Shown here: positions 43,709 through 53,541 of the stretch, in pieces
Position numbering within the stretch: position 1 is the first letter of the stretch
How the letters are laid out: every line of letters begins with the position of its first letter
Assembly (NCBI RefSeq): GCF_004345615.1
Contig: NZ_SLWK01000004.1
Location: forward strand, 248,001-312,000
Direction: 5' to 3'
Origin: Natronoflexus pectinivorans
GTDB taxonomy: Bacteria > Bacteroidota > Bacteroidia > Bacteroidales > Marinilabiliaceae
Length of the DNA: 64,000 nt
Translations under genes and position numbers: made by a program
The notes under the pieces: model-generated
What the model was told of the DNA's origin: nothing
What the model saw: the letters and a program-made list of their open reading frames with translations, nothing else
The model's database searches: none

Positions 43709-45199
43709 TCAAAAGCGGTAACCAATTCTGAAACGGTTGCTGCTGCTTCGTATTTTCATCTCAGCATCATCGATTACTCCAGTTAATGCCTGATGGTAAA
43801 CAAAGCCAAAGTGAAATTTCAGCATGTCCATTCCAAGTCCATACTGAAATCCCCATTCATGGTCTTTGTAGTATGTTGAAAAATCAATGGTTTCACCTCC
43901 GTTTTTCCCGTCAAAATGGTGTTGATAATAACCACCTACAAAAGGGTATAAGCGAAAGATTCCACCATGCATGCTTATTAAATTATACTGAATATTTAAT
44001 GGTAACATCAGAGAATGTCTTCTAAAAGTGCCTTCCGGCGATTTACTCCCATTATAATCATAAAGCACCTCAGGTTGAACAACAATTCTCTGCCCCATGT
44101 GAATTCTCAGAAAAAAACCTACACCATATCCAAACACATCATCGGCTGTAAAAAACTCATCGGGGTATAAGTGTCGGCTTCTTCCTAGCATGGCAACAGC
44201 GCCAAAATCAAATCGAACTTTTCCAGACTGAGCGAGAAACATTGCTGATGGCTCTATGGCTTCCTGAAACGATAGTATCCTAACCAATTCTACTGTAAAG
44301 TTTTTCACCTTTGCCATCTTTTCATATTGAAGAAGATGGGCTAAATCTCCCGGTTGATGATAAGGCGAATGTGGACCAGTATGTACATGAACAGAGGGAA
44401 TTCCGGCTAAGCCAAAATACCAGGTATCTGTCCGCTCCTCAATGCGGGCACCCTTCTTCCTAAGAATCAAGTTGTGATTTACTGCAAGGTATCCTGCCAA
44501 CTCCTCACCTCCGGCAATAGAACCTATCCCTTTTATATTTAATCCTTCATTACTTCGATACATCCCTACCATATCAAGACTAAACATAGTTTTGATGTCT
44601 TTGGATGCAAATCTCGCATCTTCAATAAACCAACGCGAGCCAATCAGTCCACTCTCTTCGGCGTCAAAAGCCACGAATATCAGACTCCTGCCATGACTTT
44701 CAGGGTTGGTAGCAAAATACCTGGCCATCTCAAGCATTAGAGACACTCCAGATGCGTTATCGTCCGCACCGGGAAAAATTACCCGCTCATCTCCTCGCAT
44801 TTCATATCCCAAATGGTCGTAGTGCGCACCAATTACGATGTACTCATCCTTTAGCTTTGAATCATGACCTTCCAGGAAACCGACCACATTGGTACCGTAG
44901 ATATTTGCTATTATTCCACTTGTACTTCTAAACTCAAAATGGTGGAAATAGTCCTCTTTGAATGAATTCAGCCCGATTTCAGCAAATTGATTCCGGATGT
45001 AATCCCTTGCGATCTCTTTCCCTCTGGTTCCAAGTCCGCGACCCTCAAGACTATCTGCTGCCAATATGGTAACATGCGTTTCAAGTCGCTCTCGAAGCTC
45101 TTGAGAATAAAGGTTGCCTGACGCAAAAGTCAGGAATAATAGTGTAATTAAAAAATGGTGCGTACGCACCATTTTTGGGGTCAGTTTATTATTTATCAT
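43709..45199 (-). CDS. M28 zinc aminopeptidase fused to a C-terminal outer-membrane beta-barrel-like domain
   Basis: The 496-residue protein has a signal peptide (hydrophobic LITLLFLTFASG, then SQELRERLE), an M28 peptidase domain (about 35-320) and a C-terminal part (about 325-496) that looks like an eight-stranded outer-membrane barrel of the PorT/OMP_b-brl_2 type, ending in FRIGYRF with terminal Phe. All five expected zinc ligands are visible: His in GAHYDHLG, Asp in PGADDNASG, Glu in DAEESGLIGS, Asp in SLDMVG and His in GPHSPYHQPGD. The barrel would anchor the peptidase in the outer membrane. Translation may start at 45199 or at ATG 45172, which lies inside a 26-bp palindrome. Confidence 0.85.
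   Translation of the reverse strand: MINNKLTPKMVRTHHFLITLLFLTFASGNLYSQELRERLETHVTILAADSLEGRGLGTRGKEIARDYIRNQFAEIGLNSFKEDYFHHFEFRSTSGIIANIYGTNVVGFLEGHDSKLKDEYIVIGAHYDHLGYEMRGDERVIFPGADDNASGVSLMLEMARYFATNPESHGRSLIFVAFDAEESGLIGSRWFIEDARFASKDIKTMFSLDMVGMYRSNEGLNIKGIGSIAGGEELAGYLAVNHNLILRKKGARIEERTDTWYFGLAGIPSVHVHTGPHSPYHQPGDLAHLLQYEKMAKVKNFTVELVRILSFQEAIEPSAMFLAQSGKVRFDFGAVAMLGRSRHLYPDEFFTADDVFGYGVGFFLRIHMGQRIVVQPEVLYDYNGSKSPEGTFRRHSLMLPLNIQYNLISMHGGIFRLYPFVGGYYQHHFDGKNGGETIDFSTYYKDHEWGFQYGLGMDMLKFHFGFVYHQALTGVIDDAEMKIRSSSNRFRIGYRF
45151..45176. promoter_or_regulatory. Perfect 26-bp palindrome over a possible start codon of the M28 gene
   Basis: The two 13-base arms (45151-45163 and 45164-45176) are exact inverted copies, core GGTGCGTACGCACC. 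It contains ATG on each strand; the minus-strand one (45172-45170) is the second in-frame ATG of the M28 gene. Confidence 0.85.
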
Positions 45200-45246
45200 G
45201 TGGTATATTAAATGAAAATAAAACTAATCAATTTCTCCCAATAAAA

Positions 45247-46503
45247 CTACAACCCCAACAAAGTTTCCTCAGCACTTTTCCCTCCAAGTAACATAGATAC
45301 CGGGTTTTCAATCATTTTTTTAACATCTACCAAAAAACCAACAGAGTCTTTACCGTCGATGATGCGATGGTCGTAACTCAAAGCAACATACATCATTGGT
45401 CTGATTTCAACTTTACCGTTAACAGCAACCGGACGCTCAACAATGTTATGCATTCCAATAATGGCCGATTGCGGTGGGTTAATCAAAGGCGTGGAGAGCA
45501 TGGAGCCAAAAACGCCTCCGTTGGTCAGTGTAAATGTGCCGCCGGTCATCTCTTCCAGCGAAACTTTTCCGGTTCGGGCTTTATCTGCTAATTCTTTCAG
45601 TGCTGACTCTATTTGTGCCAACGATAAAGAATCAACATTTCTGATTACCGGAACCATTAGTCCTTTTGGTGATTGAACTGCCACAGAGATATCAACATAA
45701 TTGGGAGTCACTATCTCCTCCTCATCAATCATGCTGTTTACCATTGGGTGCTTTTTTAATGCGTAAGCCGAAGCCTTTAAAAAGAATGATATCAACCCGA
45801 TTTTAAATCCATATTTTTCAACAAAAGCTCCCTGGTGATTTTTGCGCAAATCCATAAGTGCAGACATATCCACCTCGTTGAAAGTGGTGAGCATGGCCGT
45901 TTCGTTTTTAACCTGCACCAGCCGCTTGCTCAATTGCTTTCGCAATTGAGTCATTCGCTTTCGCTCTACATCGCGGGAAACTTCACCCCGAGAGGATTCC
46001 AGAATTCCTCCGCCGCTTTTCAATTCTATGACCTCATCAATCTCCTTAGTCGTCAACTTTTTTAAACCGGCCAACACATCGTTAAGGTTCAATCCTTCAG
46101 CCTCCATTTTACTTCTGGCCAACGGAGTTATCTTAACATCTGAATCCGTTGTTTTATCTTTATCGGAGGGTTCGGGCTTGATTTCTTCAGTTTTCTCTTC
46201 CTGCTTATCGACTCCTGCAACAGACTCATCATCAGCTTCCTCAGCATTTTCCTCATCGGGCACCTCTACGGAAGTATCAATTTTGCAAACTACTGAGTTT
46301 ACCTTCACCGTATCGCCTTCCGATGCCAAAAGCTCTATTCGTCCTGATTCCGGAGCAGTTAATGACAAGGTGGCTTTATCAGATTCTATCTCAGCCAAAT
46401 CCTGATTTTTCCTTACAAGGGCGCCATCTGACACCAGCCAGGAGGAGATTTCTACTTCTGATATTGACTCGCCGGGAGTTGGAACTTTTACTTCTATTAT
46501 CAT
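45247..46503 (-). CDS. sucB: 2-Oxoglutarate dehydrogenase E2 (dihydrolipoyl succinyltransferase)
   Basis: SucB is the core of the 2-oxoglutarate dehydrogenase complex and transfers the succinyl group from lipoamide to CoA. The 418-residue protein has one lipoyl domain (1-76, lysine in IESDKATLS), an acidic Glu-rich linker (about 80-122), a peripheral subunit-binding region ([20 protein letters not shown]) and a catalytic acyltransferase domain with the C-terminal His motif [14 protein letters not shown]. It follows sucA by 142 bases filled with a 14-bp tandem repeat, so the two are probably co-transcribed. The E3 gene is elsewhere. Confidence 0.97.
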   Translation of the reverse strand: MIIEVKVPTPGESISEVEISSWLVSDGALVRKNQDLAEIESDKATLSLTAPESGRIELLASEGDTVKVNSVVCKIDTSVEVPDEENAEEADDESVAGVDKQEEKTEEIKPEPSDKDKTTDSDVKITPLARSKMEAEGLNLNDVLAGLKKLTTKEIDEVIELKSGGGILESSRGEVSRDVERKRMTQLRKQLSKRLVQVKNETAMLTTFNEVDMSALMDLRKNHQGAFVEKYGFKIGLISFFLKASAYALKKHPMVNSMIDEEEIVTPNYVDISVAVQSPKGLMVPVIRNVDSLSLAQIESALKELADKARTGKVSLEEMTGGTFTLTNGGVFGSMLSTPLINPPQSAIIGMHNIVERPVAVNGKVEIRPMMYVALSYDHRIIDGKDSVGFLVDVKKMIENPVSMLLGGKSAEETLLGL

Positions 46504-46507
46504 ATTT

Positions 46508-46632
46508 CAGTGTTCAGTTAGCAGTGTTCAGTTAACAGTGTTCAGTTAGCAGTGTTCAGTTAGCAGTGTTCAGTTAGCAGTGTTCATTGGTCACTGTACA
46601 TTGAACACTGGTCACTGGTCATTGGTTACTGG
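46508..46632. repeat. 14-bp tandem repeat between sucA and sucB
   Basis: Five full copies of CAGTGTTCAGTTA(G/A) run from 46508 to 46577, then a partial copy (46578-46587). The next part to about 46632 has several TGGTCACTG-like words and TGAACACTG, the inverse of CAGTGTTCA, so hairpins can form. It fills nearly the whole gap between the two genes. Confidence 0.95.
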
Positions 46633-46645
46633 TCACTGTTTTCAG

Positions 46646-49465
46646 TTATATAGAGAACTTGTCTGATTCAGCAAAATAGTAATGTGCTTTGAGGATTTCC
46701 TCGCGAGGTTTTCCTTCAAGGCAATCTAAGTTACAATATGGCAATTTTAAATCACAATGGCACATTTTAAATACTTTACCCATGATTTCATTCTGCCCTA
46801 ACAAATGCAAACCGGCCAGACCGGTTGCCGGGCTGGCACTGGCAATCCGGGCAACGGGAACAATATTTTTACCTGGCAACATGCTCCGAATATAATTCCA
46901 TGCTCCCATGTTCTCAGGTTCTTCCTGTACCCATAATGCTAAAAGAGCTTTAGAATATTTCTTAAAAATGGCTTCTACGTTCTCTTTTGGGAACGGGTGC
47001 AGTTGTTCTATCCGAATCAATGCCACATTGGTGGCATTGAGTTCCTCTTTGCGTGCCAATAAATCGTAGTAGATTTTACCGGTACAGAACACCAGCCTGG
47101 TGACATTCTTTTCATCAACGTTGTCATCATCAATCACCTCCTGAAAATGACCGTCCTGCATATCTTCAAGCGAAGAGACGCATTTTGGATGACGCAACAG
47201 ACTTTTTGGTGTAAATATGACCATCGGAACTCTGAAATCTCTCTTAATATGCCGCCTTAAGGCATGAAACAGGTTAGCCGGCGTGGTAAAATTCATAATC
47301 TGCATATTATTTCGGGCGGATAAAGAGAGAAAACGTTCCATTCGGGCACTCGAATGCTCAGGCCCCTGCCCTTCGTATGCATGCGGCAAATATAAAACCA
47401 GTCCATTCATAAGCCCCCATTTTTCCTCTGCTGAACTAATGTACTGGTCAATGACCACCTGAGCTGTGTTGGCAAAATCTCCAAACTGAGCCTCCCAAAT
47501 GGTCAATCCATTTGGAACCCCGAGGGAATAACCATATTCGAAACCCAAAACCCCGTATTCGGAAAGGGATGAATTATAAACATTAAAGGATAACGGGTTT
47601 TCGTCCAGATGCTTTAGAGGGATGTAACGCTCGTTCATATCCTCAACCGTAAAGCCGGCATGTCGATGGGCAAATGTTCCTCTCTCAGAGTCCTGTCCGC
47701 TTAAACGGACTGGATGACCTTCGGCAACCAACGTGGCATAACCCATCATCTCGGCCATGGCCCAATCCATTTTATTGGCCTGCATCATTTTTTTTCGGTC
47801 GGCCAGGATTTTGTGAACCTTATTAAAAAACGGCTTATCTTCCGGTAAGTGGTTCAATTTGTCGCACAACTCCTTCATTCGCGATATCGGCACGCCTGTT
47901 TTCATCTCACCGTTGAAATCTTCACGTTTAGGATATCTGAAGTTACTCCACAAATCAGGCATAAACCGGGCGATGGACATCTTTTTGATTTCTGTGGAAG
48001 CATCAAACTCCTTCTCCAGATGGTTCTCAAAATCAATGACCTTTTGTTTCATCTCCTGGCGTCCCATAACACCTGTCACTTCCAGATGTTTAGCATAAAT
48101 ATCACGTGGATTGTGATGATTGGCAATGGCTTTATACAACGTAGGTTGTGTAAAGCGTGGTTCATCGCCTTCGTTATGGCCATATTTGCGATAGGATAAT
48201 ATATCAATAAAAATATCGACATTAAACCTGTGGCGAAACTCCATGGCCAATTCAAATACGTAAGCTACCGCTTCCGCATCATCTCCATTAACATGGAAAA
48301 CAGGGCTGTTGATGACTTTTCCAACATCGGTACAATAGGTACTGGAACGTGCTTCCAGATAGTTGGTTGTGAAACCAACCTGGTTGTTTACCACCACGTG
48401 AATGGTTCCCCCGGTTCGATATCCAGGAAGTTTTGACATTTGCACCACTTCGTAAACCACCCCCTGTCCGGCAATGGCTGCATCGCCATGAATAACAACA
48501 GGCACAACTTTATCCACATCCTGGTTGTATGTATGGTCAATGCGGGCACGAGCCAACCCAACGGTGACGGGAGTCACCGCCTCCAGATGCGAAGGGTTGG
48601 GCAAGAGGCACAAACGAACCTTCTCTCCATTGTCCAAATCCATATAATTATCGTAACCCAGATGGTATTTAACATCACCAAGAGATACATCATCATCGTA
48701 TTCATCGGCAACAAACTCTTTAAACACTTTGCGATAGGGCTTTCCTAAAACATTGGTGAGTACATTTAATCTTCCACGGTGTGCCATACCCATAACAAAC
48801 TCTTTGGCTCCCATGGACGCACCTTTCTTAATCAGCGCCTTGAGACCGGGAATCAAGCCTTCAGACCCTTCAAGAGAGAAGCGCTTTTGACCCACAAATT
48901 TTTTATGGACAAAAGCCTCAAATCCAACAGCATGATTGAGATGTTTAAAGATGGATTTCTTTTTTGCGTTGGGATAATCGGGCATATTACGGACAGACTC
49001 CATCCGGTCGCGGAGCCAACTCACCATTTCAGGGTGGCGGACATAGAGATACTCCACTCCTACCGATTGGCAGTATGTATCCTGCAAGTGCTTTATGATT
49101 TCGCGCAAAGAAGCTGCACCAATCCCGATTTGACTACCTGCCTCGAAAACAGTGTCCAAATCTTGCTCTTCCAGACCAAAATTTTCAATATCCAGGGTTG
49201 GAAAGTACTTCCGCCTGGCACGTACCGGGTTTGTTTTGGTAAAAAAATGTCCCCGCTGGCGATAGCCGTGAATCAAATTTATCACGTTAAACTCCTTGCT
49301 TATAATTTTCCCGGGAACTGCCTGGAAATGTTTAAGCGCAAAATCAAAGCCTTTAAAGAATTTGGCAAAACTCTCATCCACTGAGTCGGGGTTTTGCTTA
49401 TACTGCTCGTACAATGCTTCGATGGACTGAACGTCACTGTTACCTATAAACGAAAAATCATCCAT
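46646..49465 (-). CDS. sucA: 2-Oxoglutarate dehydrogenase E1
   Basis: SucA is the thiamine-diphosphate decarboxylase of the 2-oxoglutarate dehydrogenase complex in the TCA cycle. The 939-residue protein has the N-terminal E2-binding helix (DDFSFIGNSDVQSIEALYEQ), the E1 dehydrogenase domain with MAHRGRLNVLTNVLGKP, the TPP motif HGDAAIAGQGVVYE, then the transketolase-like domain (SERGTFAHRHA, HAYEGQGPEHSSAR) and the C-terminal domain with VQEEPENMGAWNY. All parts are complete and the length is standard. It heads the sucAB unit. It is divergent from the AddB-like gene. Confidence 0.97.
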   Translation of the reverse strand: MDDFSFIGNSDVQSIEALYEQYKQNPDSVDESFAKFFKGFDFALKHFQAVPGKIISKEFNVINLIHGYRQRGHFFTKTNPVRARRKYFPTLDIENFGLEEQDLDTVFEAGSQIGIGAASLREIIKHLQDTYCQSVGVEYLYVRHPEMVSWLRDRMESVRNMPDYPNAKKKSIFKHLNHAVGFEAFVHKKFVGQKRFSLEGSEGLIPGLKALIKKGASMGAKEFVMGMAHRGRLNVLTNVLGKPYRKVFKEFVADEYDDDVSLGDVKYHLGYDNYMDLDNGEKVRLCLLPNPSHLEAVTPVTVGLARARIDHTYNQDVDKVVPVVIHGDAAIAGQGVVYEVVQMSKLPGYRTGGTIHVVVNNQVGFTTNYLEARSSTYCTDVGKVINSPVFHVNGDDAEAVAYVFELAMEFRHRFNVDIFIDILSYRKYGHNEGDEPRFTQPTLYKAIANHHNPRDIYAKHLEVTGVMGRQEMKQKVIDFENHLEKEFDASTEIKKMSIARFMPDLWSNFRYPKREDFNGEMKTGVPISRMKELCDKLNHLPEDKPFFNKVHKILADRKKMMQANKMDWAMAEMMGYATLVAEGHPVRLSGQDSERGTFAHRHAGFTVEDMNERYIPLKHLDENPLSFNVYNSSLSEYGVLGFEYGYSLGVPNGLTIWEAQFGDFANTAQVVIDQYISSAEEKWGLMNGLVLYLPHAYEGQGPEHSSARMERFLSLSARNNMQIMNFTTPANLFHALRRHIKRDFRVPMVIFTPKSLLRHPKCVSSLEDMQDGHFQEVIDDDNVDEKNVTRLVFCTGKIYYDLLARKEELNATNVALIRIEQLHPFPKENVEAIFKKYSKALLALWVQEEPENMGAWNYIRSMLPGKNIVPVARIASASPATGLAGLHLLGQNEIMGKVFKMCHCDLKLPYCNLDCLEGKPREEILKAHYYFAESDKFSI

Positions 49466-49592
49466 AATGAACTTTATCTCTCAGTTTAGAAGGGCATTCA
49501 AAGTCGTTGTCAACTGACAAAGCCAACGTTCTATCTTTTTCAAAAACGACGACTCCCTTCACGGATTTGGCAAAATATTTAAAGGACAATTG

Positions 49593-49600
49593 TATATTTG
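49593..49600 (+). promoter_or_regulatory. TAnnTTTG promoter element of the AddB-like gene
   Basis: TATATTTG, 17 bases before the ATG at 49618. It lies inside the longer open frame that begins at 49507 and so argues for the shorter protein. Confidence 0.65.
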
Positions 49601-49617
49601 TAAAAATAGTAAATAAT

Positions 49618-52476
49618 ATGCAAACTTTCCTTGAGCAGTTAGCACACCATTATACCAGTAAACATTTAACAGAAATAAACGATTTTTGTTTTGTTTTCCC
49701 CAGCCGTCGTGCGGGGCTTTTTTTCAGCCGATATCTTTCGCAACAAATATCGCGTCCGGTATGGGCACCCAAAATACTCACCATTAACGAGTTCTTCTCA
49801 GAAATAGACCCCACGCCGGTTGCCGATTCTATTACCCTTCTTTTCAAACTCCATTTATCTTACCAAAAAGTGATGGAATCGGACATCTCCATCGATGAAT
49901 TTATCCCCATTGGAGAGATGCTTTTGGGCGATTTTAATGACATTGACAAATACCTGGCCAAACCGGCTCAACTTTTCTCAAATCTTGCTGCCATTAAGGC
50001 TTTGGACGATGATTTCTCGCATCTTTCACCTGAACAGGTAAAGGCCATTCAAAGTTTCTGGAGTAGTTTTAATCCCGAAAAAATTTCGGAACAACAGGCC
50101 TATTTCCTCGCTCAATGGGAAAAAATGCACGATTTGTACAACTGTTTCAGAGACGATTTGAAATCGGGAAACGAAGCCTACGAAGGAATGGTTTTCCGCT
50201 CTGTGGCGGAAAACGCTGTTAAAGAAAAATCAATTTCCATCCCATGGAAAAAAGTTGTATTTGCAGGTTTTAACGCACTCAACGAATGCGAAAAAGAGGT
50301 GTTTCGCATCCTTCAAAACCAAAAAAAAGCACACTTTTTTTGGGATTATCCGGAGTGGGTTTTTCATGACACCAACGATAAATACGCGGTTCAACACGAA
50401 GCAGCGCGCTTTCTGCAAAGCAACCTGCTCAACTATCCCGCTCCAGATGACTGGCAACCGCCATTTTCGAAAAAAATGGCGGATATAACCATTGCATCGG
50501 CTACCAATGAGCTGGAGCAAACCCGGCTTGCCAATCATTATCTCAAAAACATGGCCGAGAACCGTCCCGACCCGGAAAAAACGGCGCTGGTTTTGGCCGA
50601 CGAGCAACAACTTCTGCCGGTTTTACATGCCATTCCGGAAGATTTCTCGGCCATCAATATTACCATTGGTTATTCCTTAAAAAACACCCCTGCCTATGCT
50701 TTGGTGGAGAATCTTTTGGCCATGCAAAAAACCACCAGAAAAACCAAGGAGGGCAAAACGTGGTTCTACCATCGCGATGTGCTGGCTCTTTTGCGACATC
50801 AGTATATGCACATCATTACCGACGGAAAAAATCTTGAATTGATTAATAAACTGATAAAAGCAAACCAGCTGTTCATCGCAGATGAACAACTGAAAGATGA
50901 TTCGGTAATATCCTCCATTTTCAAAAAAACTGACACAACAGAGGAGTTAACCGAATATCTCAACGATATTCTTGTAAAAATTTATAAAGACCTCGAAAAG
51001 GGCAGCAACAACCAGGTGGAGATGGAGTTTATTTATCACCTCTACACGGTAATAAAAAAGTTGTCGGATATATTGGCCACACTTCCTCAAAAGCCGGCAC
51101 CGGAAACATGGCAGTCGCTTTTCAAAAAAATTGCCGCACAAGAGATGGTCCCTTTCAAGGGAGAGCCTTTACAAGGGCTTCAGGTAATGGGAATTCTGGA
51201 AACGAGAGCCATTGATTTTGAAAACCTGGTCATCATTGGACTTAACGAAGGAATTTTTCCAAAAACTTCGCCGCCTAATACATCCATCCCTTTCAATTTA
51301 AGAAAAGGACATGGATTACCAACCATTGAAAATCAGGATTCTATATTTGCCTACTATTTTTATCGGCTGATTCATCGCGCCAAAAATATAAAACTGATAC
51401 ATACCACCACCCGTTCGGTCACCGAAGAGGGCGAAAAGAGCCGCTTTTTGCAACAGCTCTATTACGAATATGGTGGAAATGTAACCATGGAATCCATCCA
51501 TCAAAATGTAACGGTTCCGGTTCATCCCGAGATTACCGCATCAAAAACCGAGGATGTGATGGAAATACTGCATCAATGGACTGAATCGGGAAAAGAGGCA
51601 TTATCTCCAAGTGCATTAAGTTCATATGTGGAGTGTCCGTTGCGCTTTTATTACCGATATGTAGCAAAAATAAAGGAGCCGGATGACATCAGTGAAGACC
51701 TTGACCCGAGAGTTTTTGGAAACCTGTTCCACCAAATGGTGGAAGATCTCTACAAACCGTTTGTGGGAAAAGAGGTCAACCCGGAAATGATTAAAGAGCT
51801 CCGTGCCAACAAGGAGTTCATCAGGGATACAATGGACTCCATCTTTGTACAAAACATCCCTTTTATCAGGCAAAAATCCAACATTTTTACCGACTTACAG
51901 GGAAAAAACAGCCTTATATATGAAATTCTGTATAAATACATACTCCGTTTTCTGGAGTGTGAGCAGCAGGATGCGCCGTTTCAACTATTGGCTTTGGAAG
52001 AGCGTGTTCTAGGGAAATTGAGAATCAGTGACCAGCTGACTATCAACATTGGAGGAACCATTGACCGCACGGATGAAAAAAACGGAATACTGAGAATCAC
52101 CGATTATAAAACAGGAAAAGCTGAGAAAACCATCCCGAACATTGAGAGGCTTTTTGATGAAAACCACCATCCCGCCAATAAAGCTATTTTTCAGACCTTG
52201 CTCTATTCGCTTATTAAATCAGAAACGGCAAATCAATCCATAATCACTCCCGGGGTCATTTCGGTAAAAGACCTATACGGAGAGTATGACAACCAACTTT
52301 ATCTGAAAAGCAGACAAAATAAAGAAGTGATAACGCTTAACCTGGTTAAAGAGGAGTTTGTTGAACAAATAACCACTAAACTATCAGAGCTTTTTAACCC
52401 GGAGATTCCATTCAGACAAACATCCAATGTGAAGAGTTGTGATTATTGTACGTTTAAGGAGAATTGTAGTAAGTAG
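49618..52476 (+). CDS. AddB-like PD-(D/E)XK nuclease / inactivated helicase
   Basis: This protein of 952 residues from the ATG at 49618 is a UvrD-like helicase relative with a C-terminal RecB-type nuclease domain, as in AddB, and should act in double-strand break processing. The N-terminal part has CFVFPSRRAGLFFSRYL, corresponding to a degenerate P-loop region. The nuclease domain has GGTIDRTD and ITDYKTG (active-site Asp and Lys). Four cysteines typical of the AddB iron-sulfur staple are present: one in VECPLRFYYRY and three in CDYCTFKENC. The partner AddA is not in the window. The start was chosen by the promoter element. Confidence 0.87.
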   Translation: MQTFLEQLAHHYTSKHLTEINDFCFVFPSRRAGLFFSRYLSQQISRPVWAPKILTINEFFSEIDPTPVADSITLLFKLHLSYQKVMESDISIDEFIPIGEMLLGDFNDIDKYLAKPAQLFSNLAAIKALDDDFSHLSPEQVKAIQSFWSSFNPEKISEQQAYFLAQWEKMHDLYNCFRDDLKSGNEAYEGMVFRSVAENAVKEKSISIPWKKVVFAGFNALNECEKEVFRILQNQKKAHFFWDYPEWVFHDTNDKYAVQHEAARFLQSNLLNYPAPDDWQPPFSKKMADITIASATNELEQTRLANHYLKNMAENRPDPEKTALVLADEQQLLPVLHAIPEDFSAINITIGYSLKNTPAYALVENLLAMQKTTRKTKEGKTWFYHRDVLALLRHQYMHIITDGKNLELINKLIKANQLFIADEQLKDDSVISSIFKKTDTTEELTEYLNDILVKIYKDLEKGSNNQVEMEFIYHLYTVIKKLSDILATLPQKPAPETWQSLFKKIAAQEMVPFKGEPLQGLQVMGILETRAIDFENLVIIGLNEGIFPKTSPPNTSIPFNLRKGHGLPTIENQDSIFAYYFYRLIHRAKNIKLIHTTTRSVTEEGEKSRFLQQLYYEYGGNVTMESIHQNVTVPVHPEITASKTEDVMEILHQWTESGKEALSPSALSSYVECPLRFYYRYVAKIKEPDDISEDLDPRVFGNLFHQMVEDLYKPFVGKEVNPEMIKELRANKEFIRDTMDSIFVQNIPFIRQKSNIFTDLQGKNSLIYEILYKYILRFLECEQQDAPFQLLALEERVLGKLRISDQLTINIGGTIDRTDEKNGILRITDYKTGKAEKTIPNIERLFDENHHPANKAIFQTLLYSLIKSETANQSIITPGVISVKDLYGEYDNQLYLKSRQNKEVITLNLVKEEFVEQITTKLSELFNPEIPFRQTSNVKSCDYCTFKENCSK

Positions 52477-52483
52477 TCTTGAT

Positions 52484-52632
52484 AAGAAAACGCCAAATAC
52501 TGCGTTATGCTTGTCAGAAAAATACTCATCCCGAAGTTGATTTTGTAAGGTTTTTTGAATAAAAACCAACAAAAATCTAGGTCGGGACTCCGTTTTTTCT
52601 GCCTTCGCAAGCCTTGTCTTTGACGCTTTCTT
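52484..52632. repeat. About 145-bp imperfect palindrome between convergent genes
   Basis: A central hairpin GATTTTG..GGTTTTTT with AAAAACC..CAAAAATC (about 52539-52577) is extended by imperfect outer arms. For example CAGAAAAA near 52515-52522 faces TTTTTCTG near 52594-52601, TCCCGA faces TCGGGA, and ACGCC near 52490 faces GACGCTT near 52622. The arms align over roughly 65 bases each. It fills the gap between the AddB-like gene and trmD. Confidence 0.7.
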
Positions 52633-52675
52633 ACAAAGACTTTGAAAAAAATAGTTTTCATATTGACAGTATTAG

Positions 52676-53356
52676 TCACTCCTCATCCAGTAAATCAGGT
52701 CTCAAATTTTTCGTTCTTTTCCAGGCTTGCTCTTCGCGCCATTGGTCAATTTTGGCCTGATGACCCGACAACAAAACATCAGGGACTCTCCACCCGCGAA
52801 ATTCGGCCGGACGTGTATAAACCGGCGGAGCTAAAAGATTGTCCTGAAAAGAATCGGTCAGCGCCGAAGTTTCGTCAGAAATAACCCCGGGAATCAATCG
52901 AACCACAGCATCTACAACCACGGCAGCAGCCAACTCACCGCCTGTCAGGACAAAGTCGCCAATTGATATTTCACGCGTTACGTAGTGGTCTCTAACTCGC
53001 TGGTCAACCCCTTTGTAATGACCGCAAAGAATTATGATGTTACCCAACAAGGAAAACTGATTGGCTATTGCTTGAGAGAAGCGCGACCCATCGGGAGTCA
53101 TATAAATAATTTCCTCATAGTCCCTTTCGCCCTTTAATTTGTCCAACAATAGCGCAATGGGTTCAATTTGCATCACCATACCGGCTCCTCCACCAAAAGC
53201 ATAATCATCTACCTTTTTATGCTTATCCTGAGAATAGTCTCTGATGTCGTGCAAAACAATTTCAACAAATCCCTTTTCCTGCGCCCGTCTTAGGATTGAT
53301 TCGTTAAACGGACCTTCAAACATTTCGGGGAAAAGTGTGAGTATATCTATACGCAT
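52676..53356 (-). CDS. trmD: tRNA (guanine-N1-)-methyltransferase
   Basis: TrmD methylates G37 next to the anticodon using S-adenosylmethionine. From the ATG at 53356 the protein has 226 residues, the usual size. It begins [17 protein letters not shown] and has the trefoil-knot motifs [35 protein letters not shown] and the C-terminal [24 protein letters not shown]-like stretch (here [10 protein letters not shown]). A GTG start 21 bases upstream overlaps the promoter element TATCTTTG (53384-53377) and is rejected. The gene stands alone; its usual ribosomal neighbours rpsP, rimM and rplS are not here. Confidence 0.97.
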   Translation of the reverse strand: MRIDILTLFPEMFEGPFNESILRRAQEKGFVEIVLHDIRDYSQDKHKKVDDYAFGGGAGMVMQIEPIALLLDKLKGERDYEEIIYMTPDGSRFSQAIANQFSLLGNIIILCGHYKGVDQRVRDHYVTREISIGDFVLTGGELAAAVVVDAVVRLIPGVISDETSALTDSFQDNLLAPPVYTRPAEFRGWRVPDVLLSGHQAKIDQWREEQAWKRTKNLRPDLLDEE

Positions 53357-53376
53357 GAAACCATATTTATTAAGCA

Positions 53377-53384
53377 CAAAGATA
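53377..53384 (-). promoter_or_regulatory. TAnnTTTG promoter element of trmD
   Basis: TATCTTTG on the minus strand, 20 bases before the ATG at 53356. Confidence 0.65.
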
Positions 53385-53541
53385 ACAATAAGATGCTTAC
53401 AGGACTCTTTTATCGGGATAAGTTAAAATAAGGAAATGGCAAAAAAACTTTGACCATTCCATGATAAGTAATATATTCGTAGATTAGAATTAAATAAGAT
53501 AAACTCCATCAGGAGTTTATATGTAGGATCCCCAAACACCC

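Noticed and set aside
46508-46632. CRISPR-like array
   Set aside because: The copies are direct 14-bp tandem repeats without unique spacers, and no cas genes are present.
48779-49384. 201-codon plus-strand frame
   Set aside because: Lies antisense to sucA, which is certain; it is a shadow of that gene's codon pattern.
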